From positions 1 to 64,000 of the forward strand of contig CAYQUX010000006.1 in the NCBI GenBank assembly GCA_964420995.1: DNA of 64,000 bases, read 5' to 3'. Shown here one piece after another: positions 15,845 to 25,234 of the stretch. Made by a program: the position numbers and the translations under genes. Origin of the DNA: Leptolinea sp964420995. Lineage in GTDB: Bacteria > Chloroflexota > Anaerolineae > Anaerolineales > Anaerolineaceae. The notes under the pieces are model-generated. The model did not search any database. It worked only from the letters and a program-made list of their open reading frames with translations, and was not told where the DNA came from. Positions within the stretch are counted from its first letter, which is position 1; every line of letters starts with the position of its first letter.

Positions 15845-18079
15845 TTAAAGATTGTGTCCATCTTCCTGTGTATCAGCGTCGTCATCCCGGCTGACCAGCA
15901 CGTCACGCTCGCGGCCGCCAGGATTTAACGGACCAACGACTCCCAGGTTTTCCAGCTCATCCATCAGACGGGCAGCCCTTGGATAACCTATGCGCAGTTT
16001 TCGTTGCAGCAGGGAAGCACTGGCTTTTTGCATCCCACGTACCATTTCGATTGCCTGTTCCACCAGCGCGTCAGTGTTTAGTTCGTCACTGTTGGGAACC
16101 AGGTTTTCCCACGGACATTCTTCCGGTTTATCCGATTCCTTCGGTGGAAGCATCTTTCTCCAGAAGGTCACGATCTTGTCAATCTCGTTGTCTGTCACCA
16201 TAACACCCTGCGAACGCAGCGGCGCGCCGGCATCCGAATTCATGAAAAGCATATCACCCCGGCCAAGCAGGGATTCCGCCCCGTTGGTATCCAGAATAAC
16301 CCGCGAATCTGTGGAAGATGCCACGGTGAAGGCAATTCGTGCCGGGAAGTTGGCTTTGATCACCCCGGTCAATACATCAGTACTCGGACGCTGGGTGGCT
16401 ACAACCAGATGTATACCCACCCCGCGTGCCATTTGTGCCAGGCGGACCACATTTTGCTCGGTTTGATCGGGCGCTGCCATCATGAGGTCGGCCATTTCAT
16501 CCACCAGAATAACTATCCGCGGCAGGGTTTCCATCCCTTTGCGCTGCATCTTGCGGTTGAACGCGTCAATATCCCGCGATTTCTGCGTTTCCAGTAGTTT
16601 GTAACGGTTTTCCATTTCAACCACTGCCCAGCGCAGTACTGCCAGCATGCGTTCCACGGTGGTCTCCACCTGCCCGAGTAAATGCGGCAATCCATTGAAG
16701 CGGATCAACTCCACCTTTTTGGGATCCAGAATGGCCAGCCTGAGGTCAGCCGGAGCGTTGTTCATGATCAAACAGGCGATCAACGCGCTGATGCACACCG
16801 ATTTCCCCGAACCAGTTGTCCCCGCCACCAATAAATGCGGCATTTTGGCCAGGTCGGCCACCACCGGATTGCCCGACACGTCCTTACCCAGCGCCACCGT
16901 CAATGGTGATGTCATCCGTTGAAACGGTTCTGACTCCAGAATCGACCGCAGGCGAACGACTGCGATATTTGAATTGGGGATTTCAATACCCAGAAAGGAC
17001 TGACCGGGTACGGGGGCTTCGATGCGAAGGCGTTTGGCTTTTAAGGCGAGTGCCAAATCACGCGATAGTGCTGAAATTTGTGCCACCCGGATCTTCTGCC
17101 GCACGATATTTCCGTCCATGCCGGTTTTTTCAATAAAACCCGGTTCAACTGCGAATTGGGTGACCGTTGGACCGATGCGGTAGCCAGTGACAGTAGATGG
17201 AACACCAAATTCGGTCAGTGTAGTTTCAATTTGCTCCGCCAGTTGATGGATCGTTTGCGGATCAATACGCTCGGATTGTTCCTGGGAAAGAAGATTGATC
17301 GGCGGAAGGCGGTCGGCTTTCACCGGACGCGCGTTAGGCCGCAGGGAGGCAGGTGTGGCAGCTTTTTCCTGCGACTCTTCCTCATCTTCTTTTTTCAATA
17401 ATTCCGCCAGGCTTGAAAGAGAATGTTCGATTGGCTCCGGTTTTTCTTCCTTTTTCGATGGTTCGGGTTTATTGCGTGCTGGTTTTACCGGGAGTATACG
17501 TTTATTTACAGTTTCGATCACCACACGTCGAATGGGCCAGAATGTGGCTATAGCCGATAGTGCCAACAACCCAAACCAGACCAATCCGTTGAGCAACCCG
17601 GGAAAGATGAACTGGCTCATGCGGGCCAATCCCCAGCCGATCAGTCCACCATCCTCACCCATCCCGGCACGATCCACCGAGTTGCCTCCCCAGATGGACA
17701 GCAGGGCGACAAGGGCAAATATAAGCCCTTCTGCGCCCAGAATTTGCATCAAGGGATATGATTTGGTGCCATGCGGTTGCCGCAGCATCATCACTCCGGC
17801 ATAGCCGCACAGTAATGCCAGCAAGACACTCCCCCACCCAAACCAGCGGCGAAGGAACTGAACAAAGGGGGTAAGAAACGCGCCTGTGCTGATCTGCGTA
17901 AGCCCGAATAGGATTAGCAGGCTAAAAATGACCAGAGCGATCCCCAGACCGTCCTTCCCCTTCCAGTCAAATACCACCTGCCTTTCTTCATCAGTGTCAG
18001 GCGGCAGGGATGCTGCATCCACCCCGTCTGGAAAAAGTTCACCAGAGGGATTGTCGTCTTCAGGAATAAGTGAATTCAT
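15845..18079 (-). CDS. ftsK: DNA translocase FtsK/SpoIIIE
   Basis: The 744-residue protein has four to five N-terminal membrane segments (about 50-185), a charged linker (about 190-260), the FtsK alpha/beta motor with Walker A AGTTGSGKS and Walker B IVILVDEMADL, and a C-terminal winged-helix gamma domain (RIGYPRAARLMDELENLGVVG) that reads KOPS-like sequences. It pumps chromosomal DNA across the division septum. The length is typical of Gram-positive SpoIIIE/FtsK. Its start overlaps the stop of the S1-repeat gene (ATGA), so the two are translated together. Confidence 0.96.
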   Translation of the reverse strand: MNSLIPEDDNPSGELFPDGVDAASLPPDTDEERQVVFDWKGKDGLGIALVIFSLLILFGLTQISTGAFLTPFVQFLRRWFGWGSVLLALLCGYAGVMMLRQPHGTKSYPLMQILGAEGLIFALVALLSIWGGNSVDRAGMGEDGGLIGWGLARMSQFIFPGLLNGLVWFGLLALSAIATFWPIRRVVIETVNKRILPVKPARNKPEPSKKEEKPEPIEHSLSSLAELLKKEDEEESQEKAATPASLRPNARPVKADRLPPINLLSQEQSERIDPQTIHQLAEQIETTLTEFGVPSTVTGYRIGPTVTQFAVEPGFIEKTGMDGNIVRQKIRVAQISALSRDLALALKAKRLRIEAPVPGQSFLGIEIPNSNIAVVRLRSILESEPFQRMTSPLTVALGKDVSGNPVVADLAKMPHLLVAGTTGSGKSVCISALIACLIMNNAPADLRLAILDPKKVELIRFNGLPHLLGQVETTVERMLAVLRWAVVEMENRYKLLETQKSRDIDAFNRKMQRKGMETLPRIVILVDEMADLMMAAPDQTEQNVVRLAQMARGVGIHLVVATQRPSTDVLTGVIKANFPARIAFTVASSTDSRVILDTNGAESLLGRGDMLFMNSDAGAPLRSQGVMVTDNEIDKIVTFWRKMLPPKESDKPEECPWENLVPNSDELNTDALVEQAIEMVRGMQKASASLLQRKLRIGYPRAARLMDELENLGVVGPLNPGGRERDVLVSRDDDADTQEDGHNL

Positions 18080-19023
18080 CAGTTTTGTATATATCCCAGG
18101 CCGAGTCTACGCCGGTCTGGATCTATATGCAAGATTTGTACCCTGACAGGTGAGCCTGGAGTAAAAACATCTTCCAGTGACTGATTGGGGTTTTCCATTT
18201 GAATGGAGGATATGTGGATCAAGCCTTCAATACCCTCACTCAGGCGGGCAAAAACGCCAAAGCGGGTAATGGTTGTGATAACCGCAGACACTTCATCGCC
18301 AGAGCTATAACTGGAAGCAACCACATCCCACGGATTGGATTGCAACCGCTTATAGGAAAGGGCAACCCGCGAGGTATCTTCATTGATCTGTAATACCATG
18401 GCTTCAGCGCACTCACCCACAGCCAGAATATCACCGGGATGCTGTACACGTCCCCAGGAAAGTTCAGAGACATGAATGAGCCCTTCCACGCCGCCAAGGT
18501 CAATAAAAATCCCAAAGTCGGTTATGTTGGTAACTTTTCCCTTGACGACATCGCCGATGCGAAGGCTTTCAAAGAGCTCTTTCCGTCTGCCCTCGCCGGC
18601 TTGCGCGGCACGTTCTGAAAGAACGATCCGGTCGAGGGATGGTTCACATTCGATGACTTTAAGGTTTAAAGAGCGGCCGATGTATTCTGCCAACGTCTTT
18701 TTCCGTGATTCTTCATCCAACCCGCAGGGCATGTCAACCAGATGGGAAACAGGGACAAATCCCTGGATGCCCTGGTTTTGAACAAGCAGGCCGCCCCGGT
18801 TGTATCCATAGACCTGGAGGTCGATTATCTCGTCATTTTCATAGACCGTTTTCGCCCGTTCCCAGTCGACCAGAACCAGTTCAGACTGGCGGCCAGAGAA
18901 GGTCATTGAATCCGAAATTTCACTGGAGGAACTTTCCTCGTCCGCAAGAACGGCGGCCCACCAGCCTTCATCCATTTCATCCTGGAATGTTTCGACCGGA
19001 ACAGGTTGTGGTTTCCCCATCAT
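18079..19023 (-). CDS. S1 RNA-binding domain protein (ribosomal protein S1-like)
   Basis: The 314-residue protein has an acidic N-terminus (1-55) followed by three S1 repeats at about 65-140, 155-225 and 240-312. The second contains the classic GKVTNITDFGIFIDLGGVEGL and HVSELSW. Such short three-repeat S1 proteins act as ribosomal protein S1 equivalents in many Gram-positive and Chloroflexota genomes. The ATG at 19023 has GGAGG 6 nt upstream; a second ATG directly follows. A TATAAT box and a striking inverted repeat lie upstream (19068-19109). It overlaps ftsK by 4 nt. Confidence 0.9.
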   Translation of the reverse strand: MMGKPQPVPVETFQDEMDEGWWAAVLADEESSSSEISDSMTFSGRQSELVLVDWERAKTVYENDEIIDLQVYGYNRGGLLVQNQGIQGFVPVSHLVDMPCGLDEESRKKTLAEYIGRSLNLKVIECEPSLDRIVLSERAAQAGEGRRKELFESLRIGDVVKGKVTNITDFGIFIDLGGVEGLIHVSELSWGRVQHPGDILAVGECAEAMVLQINEDTSRVALSYKRLQSNPWDVVASSYSSGDEVSAVITTITRFGVFARLSEGIEGLIHISSIQMENPNQSLEDVFTPGSPVRVQILHIDPDRRRLGLGYIQN

Positions 19024-19067
19024 GGTTCTCCTCCAAAGACGATAAAGGCAGTAAAAAACTCCGAATT

Positions 19068-19109
19068 ATTATAGCGCATAATGAACAATTTTTATTACAA
19101 ATGTTCATT
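19068..19109 (-). promoter_or_regulatory. Promoter and inverted repeat upstream of the S1-repeat gene
   Basis: TATAAT lies on the minus strand at 19068-19073. Directly upstream is a perfect inverted repeat, AATGAACA (19080-19087) and TGTTCATT (19102-19109), with a 14-nt A/T-rich spacer covering the -35 region. This placement fits a regulator operator; no poly-T makes it a terminator. It overlaps the last codons of the membrane regulator gene. Confidence 0.55.
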
Positions 19110-21012
19110 TTGCATGATTGTCCCTGGCGTCTTTTTCCATTTGTGAAATTTCTTTTGCCACGGCTTCCAACGCGACACGCTGTTTGCGATACAGATCCGC
19201 TTCAGACATTGCAAGTTTCGTGGCAATTTCACGAACTTTTTTGCCTTCAAGGAATTTCATTTCAAGAATATTGTAAAGAATCCACTCGCCGGTAAAACGG
19301 CGCTCCCCATCCGGTTTCATCCGTTCAATGCCTGTCTTTAATAAGGCGCGCAGCGCGTTAGAGTAATTCCCATCGTAGGCTTCCAGCATATTCTGGATTA
19401 CAGTCAGATTCAAGAGAGGGCTCTCAGTCAGACGAGGCCCGCCCCAGTAATGGGTGAGAGCATCCCGCACCCAGGCGGTCATATCTTCTTCAACTGGCTG
19501 AGTGATATCCAGTACATGTTCCGGTTCATAACGCCCGGCCGCGCGCAACTCGGATAGATAATTAATATCCGGGGTTAATCGTTGGAATGCGGTGAACAAT
19601 TGCTGTTGAATGTGCCTGTCGCGTAACGCGACGGTCGCCCTGGCGGCCAGTTGTTCCAGGCTGAGACGTTGCTCCGCTTCCAGATGCTGGGATTTCATTC
19701 CATAAACACCCAGCAACCCCAGCAATTCAAGGTCACCTTCCCCCACCCGTTGATATAGTGGAAGAATGAGGTTTCCCTTCCATTCAAAAATTCCTTCAGA
19801 GTCTTCAGAACGGCTCACAAGGTCTGCCAGTTCACCCTGATTTTCGTTTTCCTCCAGCCCTTCCACCCGGCCTGTGGTTTTCACCAGTTCCATACTTCCC
19901 CCATTGATGGCTGCGACAAAAGCCCCTGATGCCTGCAATCTATCGCGCGCGGCTGCCAGGATCATCTCCAGGAACTGGCTCAGGTCGTTGCGGGTAACCA
20001 GACTCTGCTCCAGATTACTTATGAATTCCAAATCCTGTTGGTCTTTCCCATGGAAGAGCAGTCTTTCCCAGAAGGGCGAAAGCAGTGTTACCGCATATTC
20101 ACAGATCAAAATAGAACATACCATGGTGAATGGAACCAGGCCGCTATATGGATCGCCCATCAGATTTCCGGCACGGCGCACAACGGTAACCAGACCAAGT
20201 GTAATAATGGCTGTTACCGGGCCGCGAATGATCCACTTTATAAGTCGGCTTTTCACCACCCGATCAGGCCAGGGAACGCCAAAGAAAGCCACGGCATACG
20301 CCATCATGACGATCAGCCCCCCTACAATCAGGTTGCTGATCGCAGAAATCGTCCAGAATGCGAGCGAATGTTCCAGAGCGACCTGGGAGTTATATAACAG
20401 GAAGGGGAATGATCCAAGTGCCGGTGCCAGCGCGCCTGTAACCAGATAGCCCATGCGCCGTCGGCTGGTGGGAGTGGTCGTGCGCAAGTACGCCCGGATG
20501 AAATTGATCCACGCCATTACCATGGCGATAGCGTAATAAAGCAGCATGAAACCAGTCAGGATCGTTGGCTGAAAATGTGGGGCGGATGCCACTTCGGATG
20601 TTGATTCACCCACAAGAAAACCCATTGGCAGAGCTATCAGGAACACCAGGCTGGCTATGATGGCAGTACGGATGGCCAGTTTACGCCGCCAGCGGCTGGG
20701 GCGTCCGGTTGTAGCCAGGATGGCATCCGAAAAATTCAGGTAGATAGCCGGTAGAAGAGTGATCCCCACCCACGAAAAACGCAGCCAGAATTCCGACTCT
20801 ACGGCGGCGGTTGATGTGCTGGCCAGAGATTCGCCCGTAAAGATGACCGCCACGGAGATCATGATCAGGGCAAACATGCGGGCTACCCGGTCACGAAGGT
20901 TGAAGGTCAGCCCATATAGGAGAAGAGAAAAAGCCGTGATGGCAATACCAGCCGAAAGAATCTGGCTTGTAGTGCGAAAGAAGACGAGGAGACCGGTTAC
21001 CCAGGGTTCCAT
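19105..21012 (-). CDS. Membrane-bound one-component regulator: 7-8TM, GAF, helix-turn-helix
   Basis: The 635-residue protein has about eight N-terminal hydrophobic segments (1-310), resembling the 7TM sensor part of some histidine kinases. A GAF-like domain follows (about 330-470), then a helical region. A C-terminal segment (about 575-630) reads KVREIATKLAMSEADLYRKQRVALEAV, which looks like a sigma-4/LuxR-type helix-turn-helix. No H-box, ATPase or GGDEF is present, so the output should be DNA binding straight from the membrane. This architecture is inferred from sequence pattern only and I do not recognise a named family. It is followed by the S1-ftsK genes and preceded within 4 nt by a GNAT gene. 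Confidence 0.65.
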   Translation of the reverse strand: MEPWVTGLLVFFRTTSQILSAGIAITAFSLLLYGLTFNLRDRVARMFALIMISVAVIFTGESLASTSTAAVESEFWLRFSWVGITLLPAIYLNFSDAILATTGRPSRWRRKLAIRTAIIASLVFLIALPMGFLVGESTSEVASAPHFQPTILTGFMLLYYAIAMVMAWINFIRAYLRTTTPTSRRRMGYLVTGALAPALGSFPFLLYNSQVALEHSLAFWTISAISNLIVGGLIVMMAYAVAFFGVPWPDRVVKSRLIKWIIRGPVTAIITLGLVTVVRRAGNLMGDPYSGLVPFTMVCSILICEYAVTLLSPFWERLLFHGKDQQDLEFISNLEQSLVTRNDLSQFLEMILAAARDRLQASGAFVAAINGGSMELVKTTGRVEGLEENENQGELADLVSRSEDSEGIFEWKGNLILPLYQRVGEGDLELLGLLGVYGMKSQHLEAEQRLSLEQLAARATVALRDRHIQQQLFTAFQRLTPDINYLSELRAAGRYEPEHVLDITQPVEEDMTAWVRDALTHYWGGPRLTESPLLNLTVIQNMLEAYDGNYSNALRALLKTGIERMKPDGERRFTGEWILYNILEMKFLEGKKVREIATKLAMSEADLYRKQRVALEAVAKEISQMEKDARDNHAK

Positions 21013-21015
21013 GGA

Positions 21016-21561
21016 TCAGGAAGTCAATACCTTTACCGGTCGTGAAAACAGGATGGCAATATCCTGGTTTTCAAAATAATTATCGTTATAACCGCAGAAT
21101 TCAAATCCCAGCTTCTTAACCATCCGGATGGCCGGATAATTTTTGCTCTGCATTTCCACGATCATGCGTTTCAGGCGTTTACGACCAGCCCATTCCTGGC
21201 CGGCAAGGATTAACGCCGTACCAATCCCCTGCCGGCGGCTGCGCTCACGAACCACCAGGTCTCTGATCCATGCGGCGTTGGATGCCAGTTGCTCCCAGAT
21301 GGTGATATAGCCAACCGGAGCGTTGTTCAATACAGCTTCAAGGATCACAGCATAAGTATTGTTGTTTACCAGATTGGGTTGATGGGGGTATTCAACCCGG
21401 ATGCTGCGAGGAAGAGATATTTCTCGAAATTGAATACGAACCTGTCCATCTGCGATGGAACGCTCCATCTGCCAGACACGATTGGTCTGGTAATGATGTT
21501 CCATATTACTGAGAAGCGGCAGGTCACTGATCACGGCTGGTCGAATTTCAACTTCTGGCAT
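21016..21561 (-). CDS. GNAT family N-acetyltransferase
   Basis: The 181-residue enzyme shows the GNAT acetyl-CoA motif R-R-Q-G-I-G-T-A-L (about 128-136), preceded by the IRDLVV strand and followed by an NYPAIRMVKKLGFE motif-B region. It should acetylate a small amine, protein N-terminus or antibiotic; the substrate cannot be read from sequence. The ATG has GGAGG upstream. It sits in a minus-strand run between the membrane-anchored protein at 21579 and the membrane regulator, 3 nt from the latter. Confidence 0.88.
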   Translation of the reverse strand: MPEVEIRPAVISDLPLLSNMEHHYQTNRVWQMERSIADGQVRIQFREISLPRSIRVEYPHQPNLVNNNTYAVILEAVLNNAPVGYITIWEQLASNAAWIRDLVVRERSRRQGIGTALILAGQEWAGRKRLKRMIVEMQSKNYPAIRMVKKLGFEFCGYNDNYFENQDIAILFSRPVKVLTS

Positions 21562-21578
21562 TACAGATCCTCCAGGAA

Positions 21579-22259
21579 CTACGGTGATACCACTCGAATG
21601 GGCACAACACAGGGCGGCATTGACTCATTTTGCTGATTAACCACCACGAGCCGTAATTCATAATCGCCCTGCGGCAGTTGGGTGATGTTCCATGTTCCAA
21701 TTTCTGCTTTGATCTTGATTTCATTACCTGCGGCAATGGTAACCCAGTTATCCTGCCCCGGTTGACCATATTCGTATTTATAGAATCCAAAACCTGGCAC
21801 ATTGGTGGTACCTTCCAGCCGTATAGTTTTGCTGAATTCCTGACCCGGTACCACGTTGGTGAATTCAAGCTGGCCGGGTATGCAGCCGTTCGATTGCGCC
21901 GGTACCGGCGTGGCTGTTGTACCGCCGGCGCCAGGTGAGGCGGCTTGCGCCTGTAACGTAACCGTTGGGGTGGCCAGTAGATCCAACGTGGGTGTTGGCA
22001 GTATCTTCTGTTGTGGAAGAAATGGCGAGACAAATGTCACCAGCACAAATTCTCCAACCGAGAGCAGGAACATCAAGCCCAACATGGAACCGGCGGATGC
22101 TAGCTGACGATTGGCATTCTCACGTTCCAGCCCGAATACAGCCGCGCGGCGTTCCTGCAATGCCAGCACAAGCTTGCGAAAATAGATCAGGCCTACTCCC
22201 CCTGCCAGAATATAAATCCAAACCTCATATTTGGTCAGGAATCCCAGTGTTTCAATCAT
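21579..22259 (-). CDS. Unknown membrane-anchored protein with external domain
   Basis: No known family is recognised. The 226-residue protein has two N-terminal membrane helices (about 11-35 and 55-82) separated by a basic, glutamate-containing cytoplasmic loop. A Pro/Thr/Ala-rich linker follows (about 88-120), then a C-terminal beta-rich domain of about 100 residues with two cysteines and a terminal strand pattern like an immunoglobulin-type fold (YELRLVVVNQQ). The topology places the domain outside the cell. It is co-oriented with the GNAT and regulator genes and may be a partner of the membrane regulator (inference from position only). Confidence 0.7.
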   Translation of the reverse strand: MIETLGFLTKYEVWIYILAGGVGLIYFRKLVLALQERRAAVFGLERENANRQLASAGSMLGLMFLLSVGEFVLVTFVSPFLPQQKILPTPTLDLLATPTVTLQAQAASPGAGGTTATPVPAQSNGCIPGQLEFTNVVPGQEFSKTIRLEGTTNVPGFGFYKYEYGQPGQDNWVTIAAGNEIKIKAEIGTWNITQLPQGDYELRLVVVNQQNESMPPCVVPIRVVSP

Positions 22260-22358
22260 GCCAGTGAAAATTTCCCAGGTGGAGGTTTAAATGCAAAATA
22301 CGCCGTCCGATTCACGGAATACACTCTGTCTGCAAGGGTTATGCCAATCCCGGCAAGC

Positions 22359-23198
22359 TTATTCCAGGTTACGCAGGAAGAAGCGGATGATACGCTCCAT
22401 CTTTGGAACCAAAACCTTCCCCGCCTCCAAAACTTCTTCTCCGGTCGTTATGGTTGAGCCATCCAGGCTGGCTTTATTGCTGATCCCTGAAAGGCCAAGC
22501 ACACGGGTACGGCCATGTACCGCCACTATGGCTTCTGGTACGGTTGACATTCCTACCGCGTCCGCTCCGATGGCCAGCAGGAAGCGCAAGTCAGCCGGTG
22601 TTTCAAATGAAGGCCCCGACAGGTTGACGTAAACTCCTTCCTGTATGGGGGTTTTAGAATCGGCTGCCGCCTTACGCGCCTGCGCCAGCAATTTTCGATC
22701 ATACACCTGGCTGACATCCGGGAAACGAACGCCAAACTGATCCAGGTTGGGGCCGCGAAGTGGGTTTAATCCGGTCATGGTCACCATACCGATATGATCG
22801 GTGATCAACATCACGTCGCCGGGGGAAAACTTCTGGTTCACGCCGCCCGCGGCGTTGGTCAAAACCAGGATCTCAATTCCCAATCGCTGCATCACCCGGA
22901 TCGGTAATGTGACCTCCGCCATGGAATACCCTTCGTAATAATGCAGTCGTCCCTGCAACACCATGACTTCCTGGTTTTCCAATTTTCCCACCACCAGACG
23001 GCCGACGTGCCCCGGCGCGGTGGCTTCCGGCCAGTTCGGAATATCTTTGAAAGGGATGATATCCGGATTTTCGATGGAATCTGCCAGATCACCCAGCCCC
23101 GAGCCCAGAATCAGCGCAACGCGTGGTTTGTAATGCATCTTTTTCTGAACGGCTTTAGCGGCCAGATCGATTTCTTCAAAAGTGAAAAACTCTTTCAT
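22359..23198 (-). CDS. punA: Purine-nucleoside phosphorylase, trimeric type
   Basis: The enzyme cleaves purine (deoxy)nucleosides with phosphate to base and (deoxy)ribose 1-phosphate. The 279-residue protein has the PNP I motifs LILGSGLG, QGRLHYYEGY, TNAAGGV and NLSGPSFETPAD, and the purine-site region MSTVPEAIVA. I start at ATG 23198, with GAGGTG 6 nt upstream; a GTG three codons earlier lies in the ribosome site. It is preceded by a promoter containing a palindrome and may be a separate unit from ltaE. With pdp and deoC in the window it forms a nucleoside salvage set. Confidence 0.95.
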   Translation of the reverse strand: MKEFFTFEEIDLAAKAVQKKMHYKPRVALILGSGLGDLADSIENPDIIPFKDIPNWPEATAPGHVGRLVVGKLENQEVMVLQGRLHYYEGYSMAEVTLPIRVMQRLGIEILVLTNAAGGVNQKFSPGDVMLITDHIGMVTMTGLNPLRGPNLDQFGVRFPDVSQVYDRKLLAQARKAAADSKTPIQEGVYVNLSGPSFETPADLRFLLAIGADAVGMSTVPEAIVAVHGRTRVLGLSGISNKASLDGSTITTGEEVLEAGKVLVPKMERIIRFFLRNLE

Positions 23199-23236
23199 TT
23201 TATTCACCTCATTTTCGAGTTTGTCTATTTGTAAGC

Positions 23237-23259
23237 ATTATAGTATGCAGCCGCATACT
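23237..23259 (-). promoter_or_regulatory. -10 box and operator-like palindrome before purine phosphorylase
   Basis: TATAAT (23237-23242 on the minus strand) adjoins a palindrome AGTATGC-N4-GCATACT (23242-23259). The repeat fills the -35/-10 spacer, a classic repressor position, and ends on the stop codon of ltaE. No T-run follows it, so a terminator role is unlikely. Confidence 0.5.
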
Positions 23260-24296
23260 TATTTCAGATTTTGAGAAAATGCAGTCAACGTTTTATTCAC
23301 CGCTGTGTCATCAATCCAGTAATGTGTGACCAACCTGAATCGTCGTTCCCCGACCACACCAACCCGGATACCTTCCTGTGCCAGCGCGTCGGCTACCTGC
23401 CGCGCGGTTTTCTTGACTGAATATTTCAGGGTGATAAAGACCATATTGCTGGCCGGCAGCCCAAAATCCAGGGTCCCGCCGGTCATGGTTGACAGGCCTT
23501 CCGCCAGTTTACGGGCGCGCGCGTGGTCTTCTGCCAGTCTGAGAGACATCTTTTGAAGAGCGATGATCCCCGCGGCGGCCAGAACACCGGCCTGACGCAT
23601 ACCTCCGCCAAGTTGTTTCCGCAGCCTGCGGGCGCGGAAGATGAAGTCCTTTGATCCGCACAGCACCGATCCAACCGGAGCGCACAGCGCTTTGCTCAGA
23701 CAGAATGTGATGGAATCCGCCGGTACAGATAATTCCTTTACATCCACCCCCTGCGCGGCAGCCGCGTTAAAAATGCGCGCCCCATCGAGATGGAGTTTGA
23801 GTTGATACCTGGATGCCAGCTCCGCCGCTTTACGCGTATAGTCCGCGCTTAAAACAGCGCCGCCGCAGCGGTTTTGCGTGTTTTCCAGCAGGAGCAATCT
23901 CGAGACAGGAAAATGCACGTCTTCTCCTCGAATGGCGCCTTCAATGTCGTCCAATTTCAACGTGCCGTCGGGTTGATTGGGTACAGTGTGAGGGAAAACT
24001 CCGCCCAGCGCCGAGATGCCTCCCTGTTCAAAAAGAAAGGTGTGCGCCAGATGCCCCATGATGGTCTCATCACCCCGCTGGCAGTGTGCCAGAGTGGCGA
24101 TCAGGTTTCCCATCGTTCCCGAACTGACCAGAAGACCGGCTTCCATTCCCAGTTTCTCGGCAGAAAGCTCCTGAAGGCGATATACGGTGGGGTCTTCCTC
24201 GTATACATCATCCCCTACTTCAGCGTTGGCCATGGCTTCACGCATTTCGGGTGTGGGTTGCGTTACAGTATCACTGCGCAGATCAATAATGGTCAC
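23259..24296 (-). CDS. ltaE: Low-specificity L-threonine aldolase
   Basis: The 345-residue fold-type I PLP enzyme splits threonine or allo-threonine to glycine and acetaldehyde. Motifs include the N-terminal DLRSDTVTQPT, VGDDVYEEDPTV, the SGTMGN cofactor loop, HLDGARIFNAA and the PLP lysine in CLSKALCAPVGS. The Q-L-G-G-G-M-R-Q tetramer-region loop is present. Length is normal. It lies 9 nt downstream of the pseudouridine synthase gene and so belongs to the lspA-rluD-ltaE unit. Confidence 0.95.
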   Translation of the reverse strand: MTIIDLRSDTVTQPTPEMREAMANAEVGDDVYEEDPTVYRLQELSAEKLGMEAGLLVSSGTMGNLIATLAHCQRGDETIMGHLAHTFLFEQGGISALGGVFPHTVPNQPDGTLKLDDIEGAIRGEDVHFPVSRLLLLENTQNRCGGAVLSADYTRKAAELASRYQLKLHLDGARIFNAAAAQGVDVKELSVPADSITFCLSKALCAPVGSVLCGSKDFIFRARRLRKQLGGGMRQAGVLAAAGIIALQKMSLRLAEDHARARKLAEGLSTMTGGTLDFGLPASNMVFITLKYSVKKTARQVADALAQEGIRVGVVGERRFRLVTHYWIDDTAVNKTLTAFSQNLK

Positions 24297-24305
24297 GGCA
24301 TCTCC

Positions 24306-25226
24306 TTAAGAATGATGCAGCCCGTCAAGGCAGACCTGTAACTCGGCCGGCAGCGGAGCTTCAAATATCCGCGGCTCGGATTCGCCCGGCAGGCAAATCT
24401 TCAGGCGAAAGGCATGCAGGAATTGCCGGGTCAACGGAAGGGTGATCTTCTTTCGCCCATAAACAGTATCGCCAGCCACCGGGCAACCGATGAACGCCAG
24501 GTGCACACGGATCTGATGGGTGCGGCCTGTCAACAGATGAGCTTCCAGCAATGTATGAGCCGCGAAGGATTCACGCGTGAAATACTCGGTTACCGAGGGT
24601 CTTCCCCGGCTTTCCGGGGTAACCGCCATTTTTTGCCGGTGAGATGGATCCCGCCCGATGGGAGCCTCAATGCGGCCGTTTGGCGTGGGTGGATGTCCAT
24701 CCACCAGCGCGAGGTAGGTCTTTCCGACCGTCCGGTCTTTGAACTGGTCTTGCAGCCACTGGTGTGCGCTGTCATTTTTTGCCACAACGATCAAACCGGA
24801 GGTATCCTTATCCAGCCGGTGAACAATCCCGGGTCGTTTTTCCCCACCCACTCCCTCCAGGTCAGGGTCATGGTAAAGGGCAGCGTTCGCCAGCGTTCCA
24901 CTGGCATGCCCAACAGCCGGATGAACCACCATGCCGGCCGGCTTGTTGATGATCAACAAATCATCATTTTCAAAAACGATATCCAGGGGAATATCTTCCG
25001 CGCTCATTGTGGACGGTTCAACTTCAGGTTCGGTCAACTGAATCTCTTCCCCACCTTCAAGCATCTGTCCCGTTTTAAAGGGAACACTCCCATTGACCAA
25101 TACATGCCCATCCCGAATTAGGTTTTGAATTCGTGAGCGTGTAAGGTTGGGCACCTGTTCGGTCAGGAAGATGTCCAGTCGCCGGGGTAGTGTGTCTGAA
25201 AAGGTGAAGAGACTTGTCTTCTCCAT
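24306..25226 (-). CDS. rluD: RluA-family 23S rRNA pseudouridine synthase, RluD-like
   Basis: The 306-residue protein has an N-terminal S4 RNA-binding domain (about 12-75, with LTRSRIQNLIRDGHVLVNG) and the catalytic HRLDKDTSGLIVVAKN, whose Asp is the nucleophile, plus GRTHQIRVHL. RluD-type enzymes modify helix 69 of 23S rRNA; the exact target cannot be fixed from sequence, and RluA-family paralogues are possible. It follows lspA after 8 nt, a common pairing in bacteria. Confidence 0.92.
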   Translation of the reverse strand: MEKTSLFTFSDTLPRRLDIFLTEQVPNLTRSRIQNLIRDGHVLVNGSVPFKTGQMLEGGEEIQLTEPEVEPSTMSAEDIPLDIVFENDDLLIINKPAGMVVHPAVGHASGTLANAALYHDPDLEGVGGEKRPGIVHRLDKDTSGLIVVAKNDSAHQWLQDQFKDRTVGKTYLALVDGHPPTPNGRIEAPIGRDPSHRQKMAVTPESRGRPSVTEYFTRESFAAHTLLEAHLLTGRTHQIRVHLAFIGCPVAGDTVYGRKKITLPLTRQFLHAFRLKICLPGESEPRIFEAPLPAELQVCLDGLHHS

Positions 25227-25234
25227 CGGGGGGA

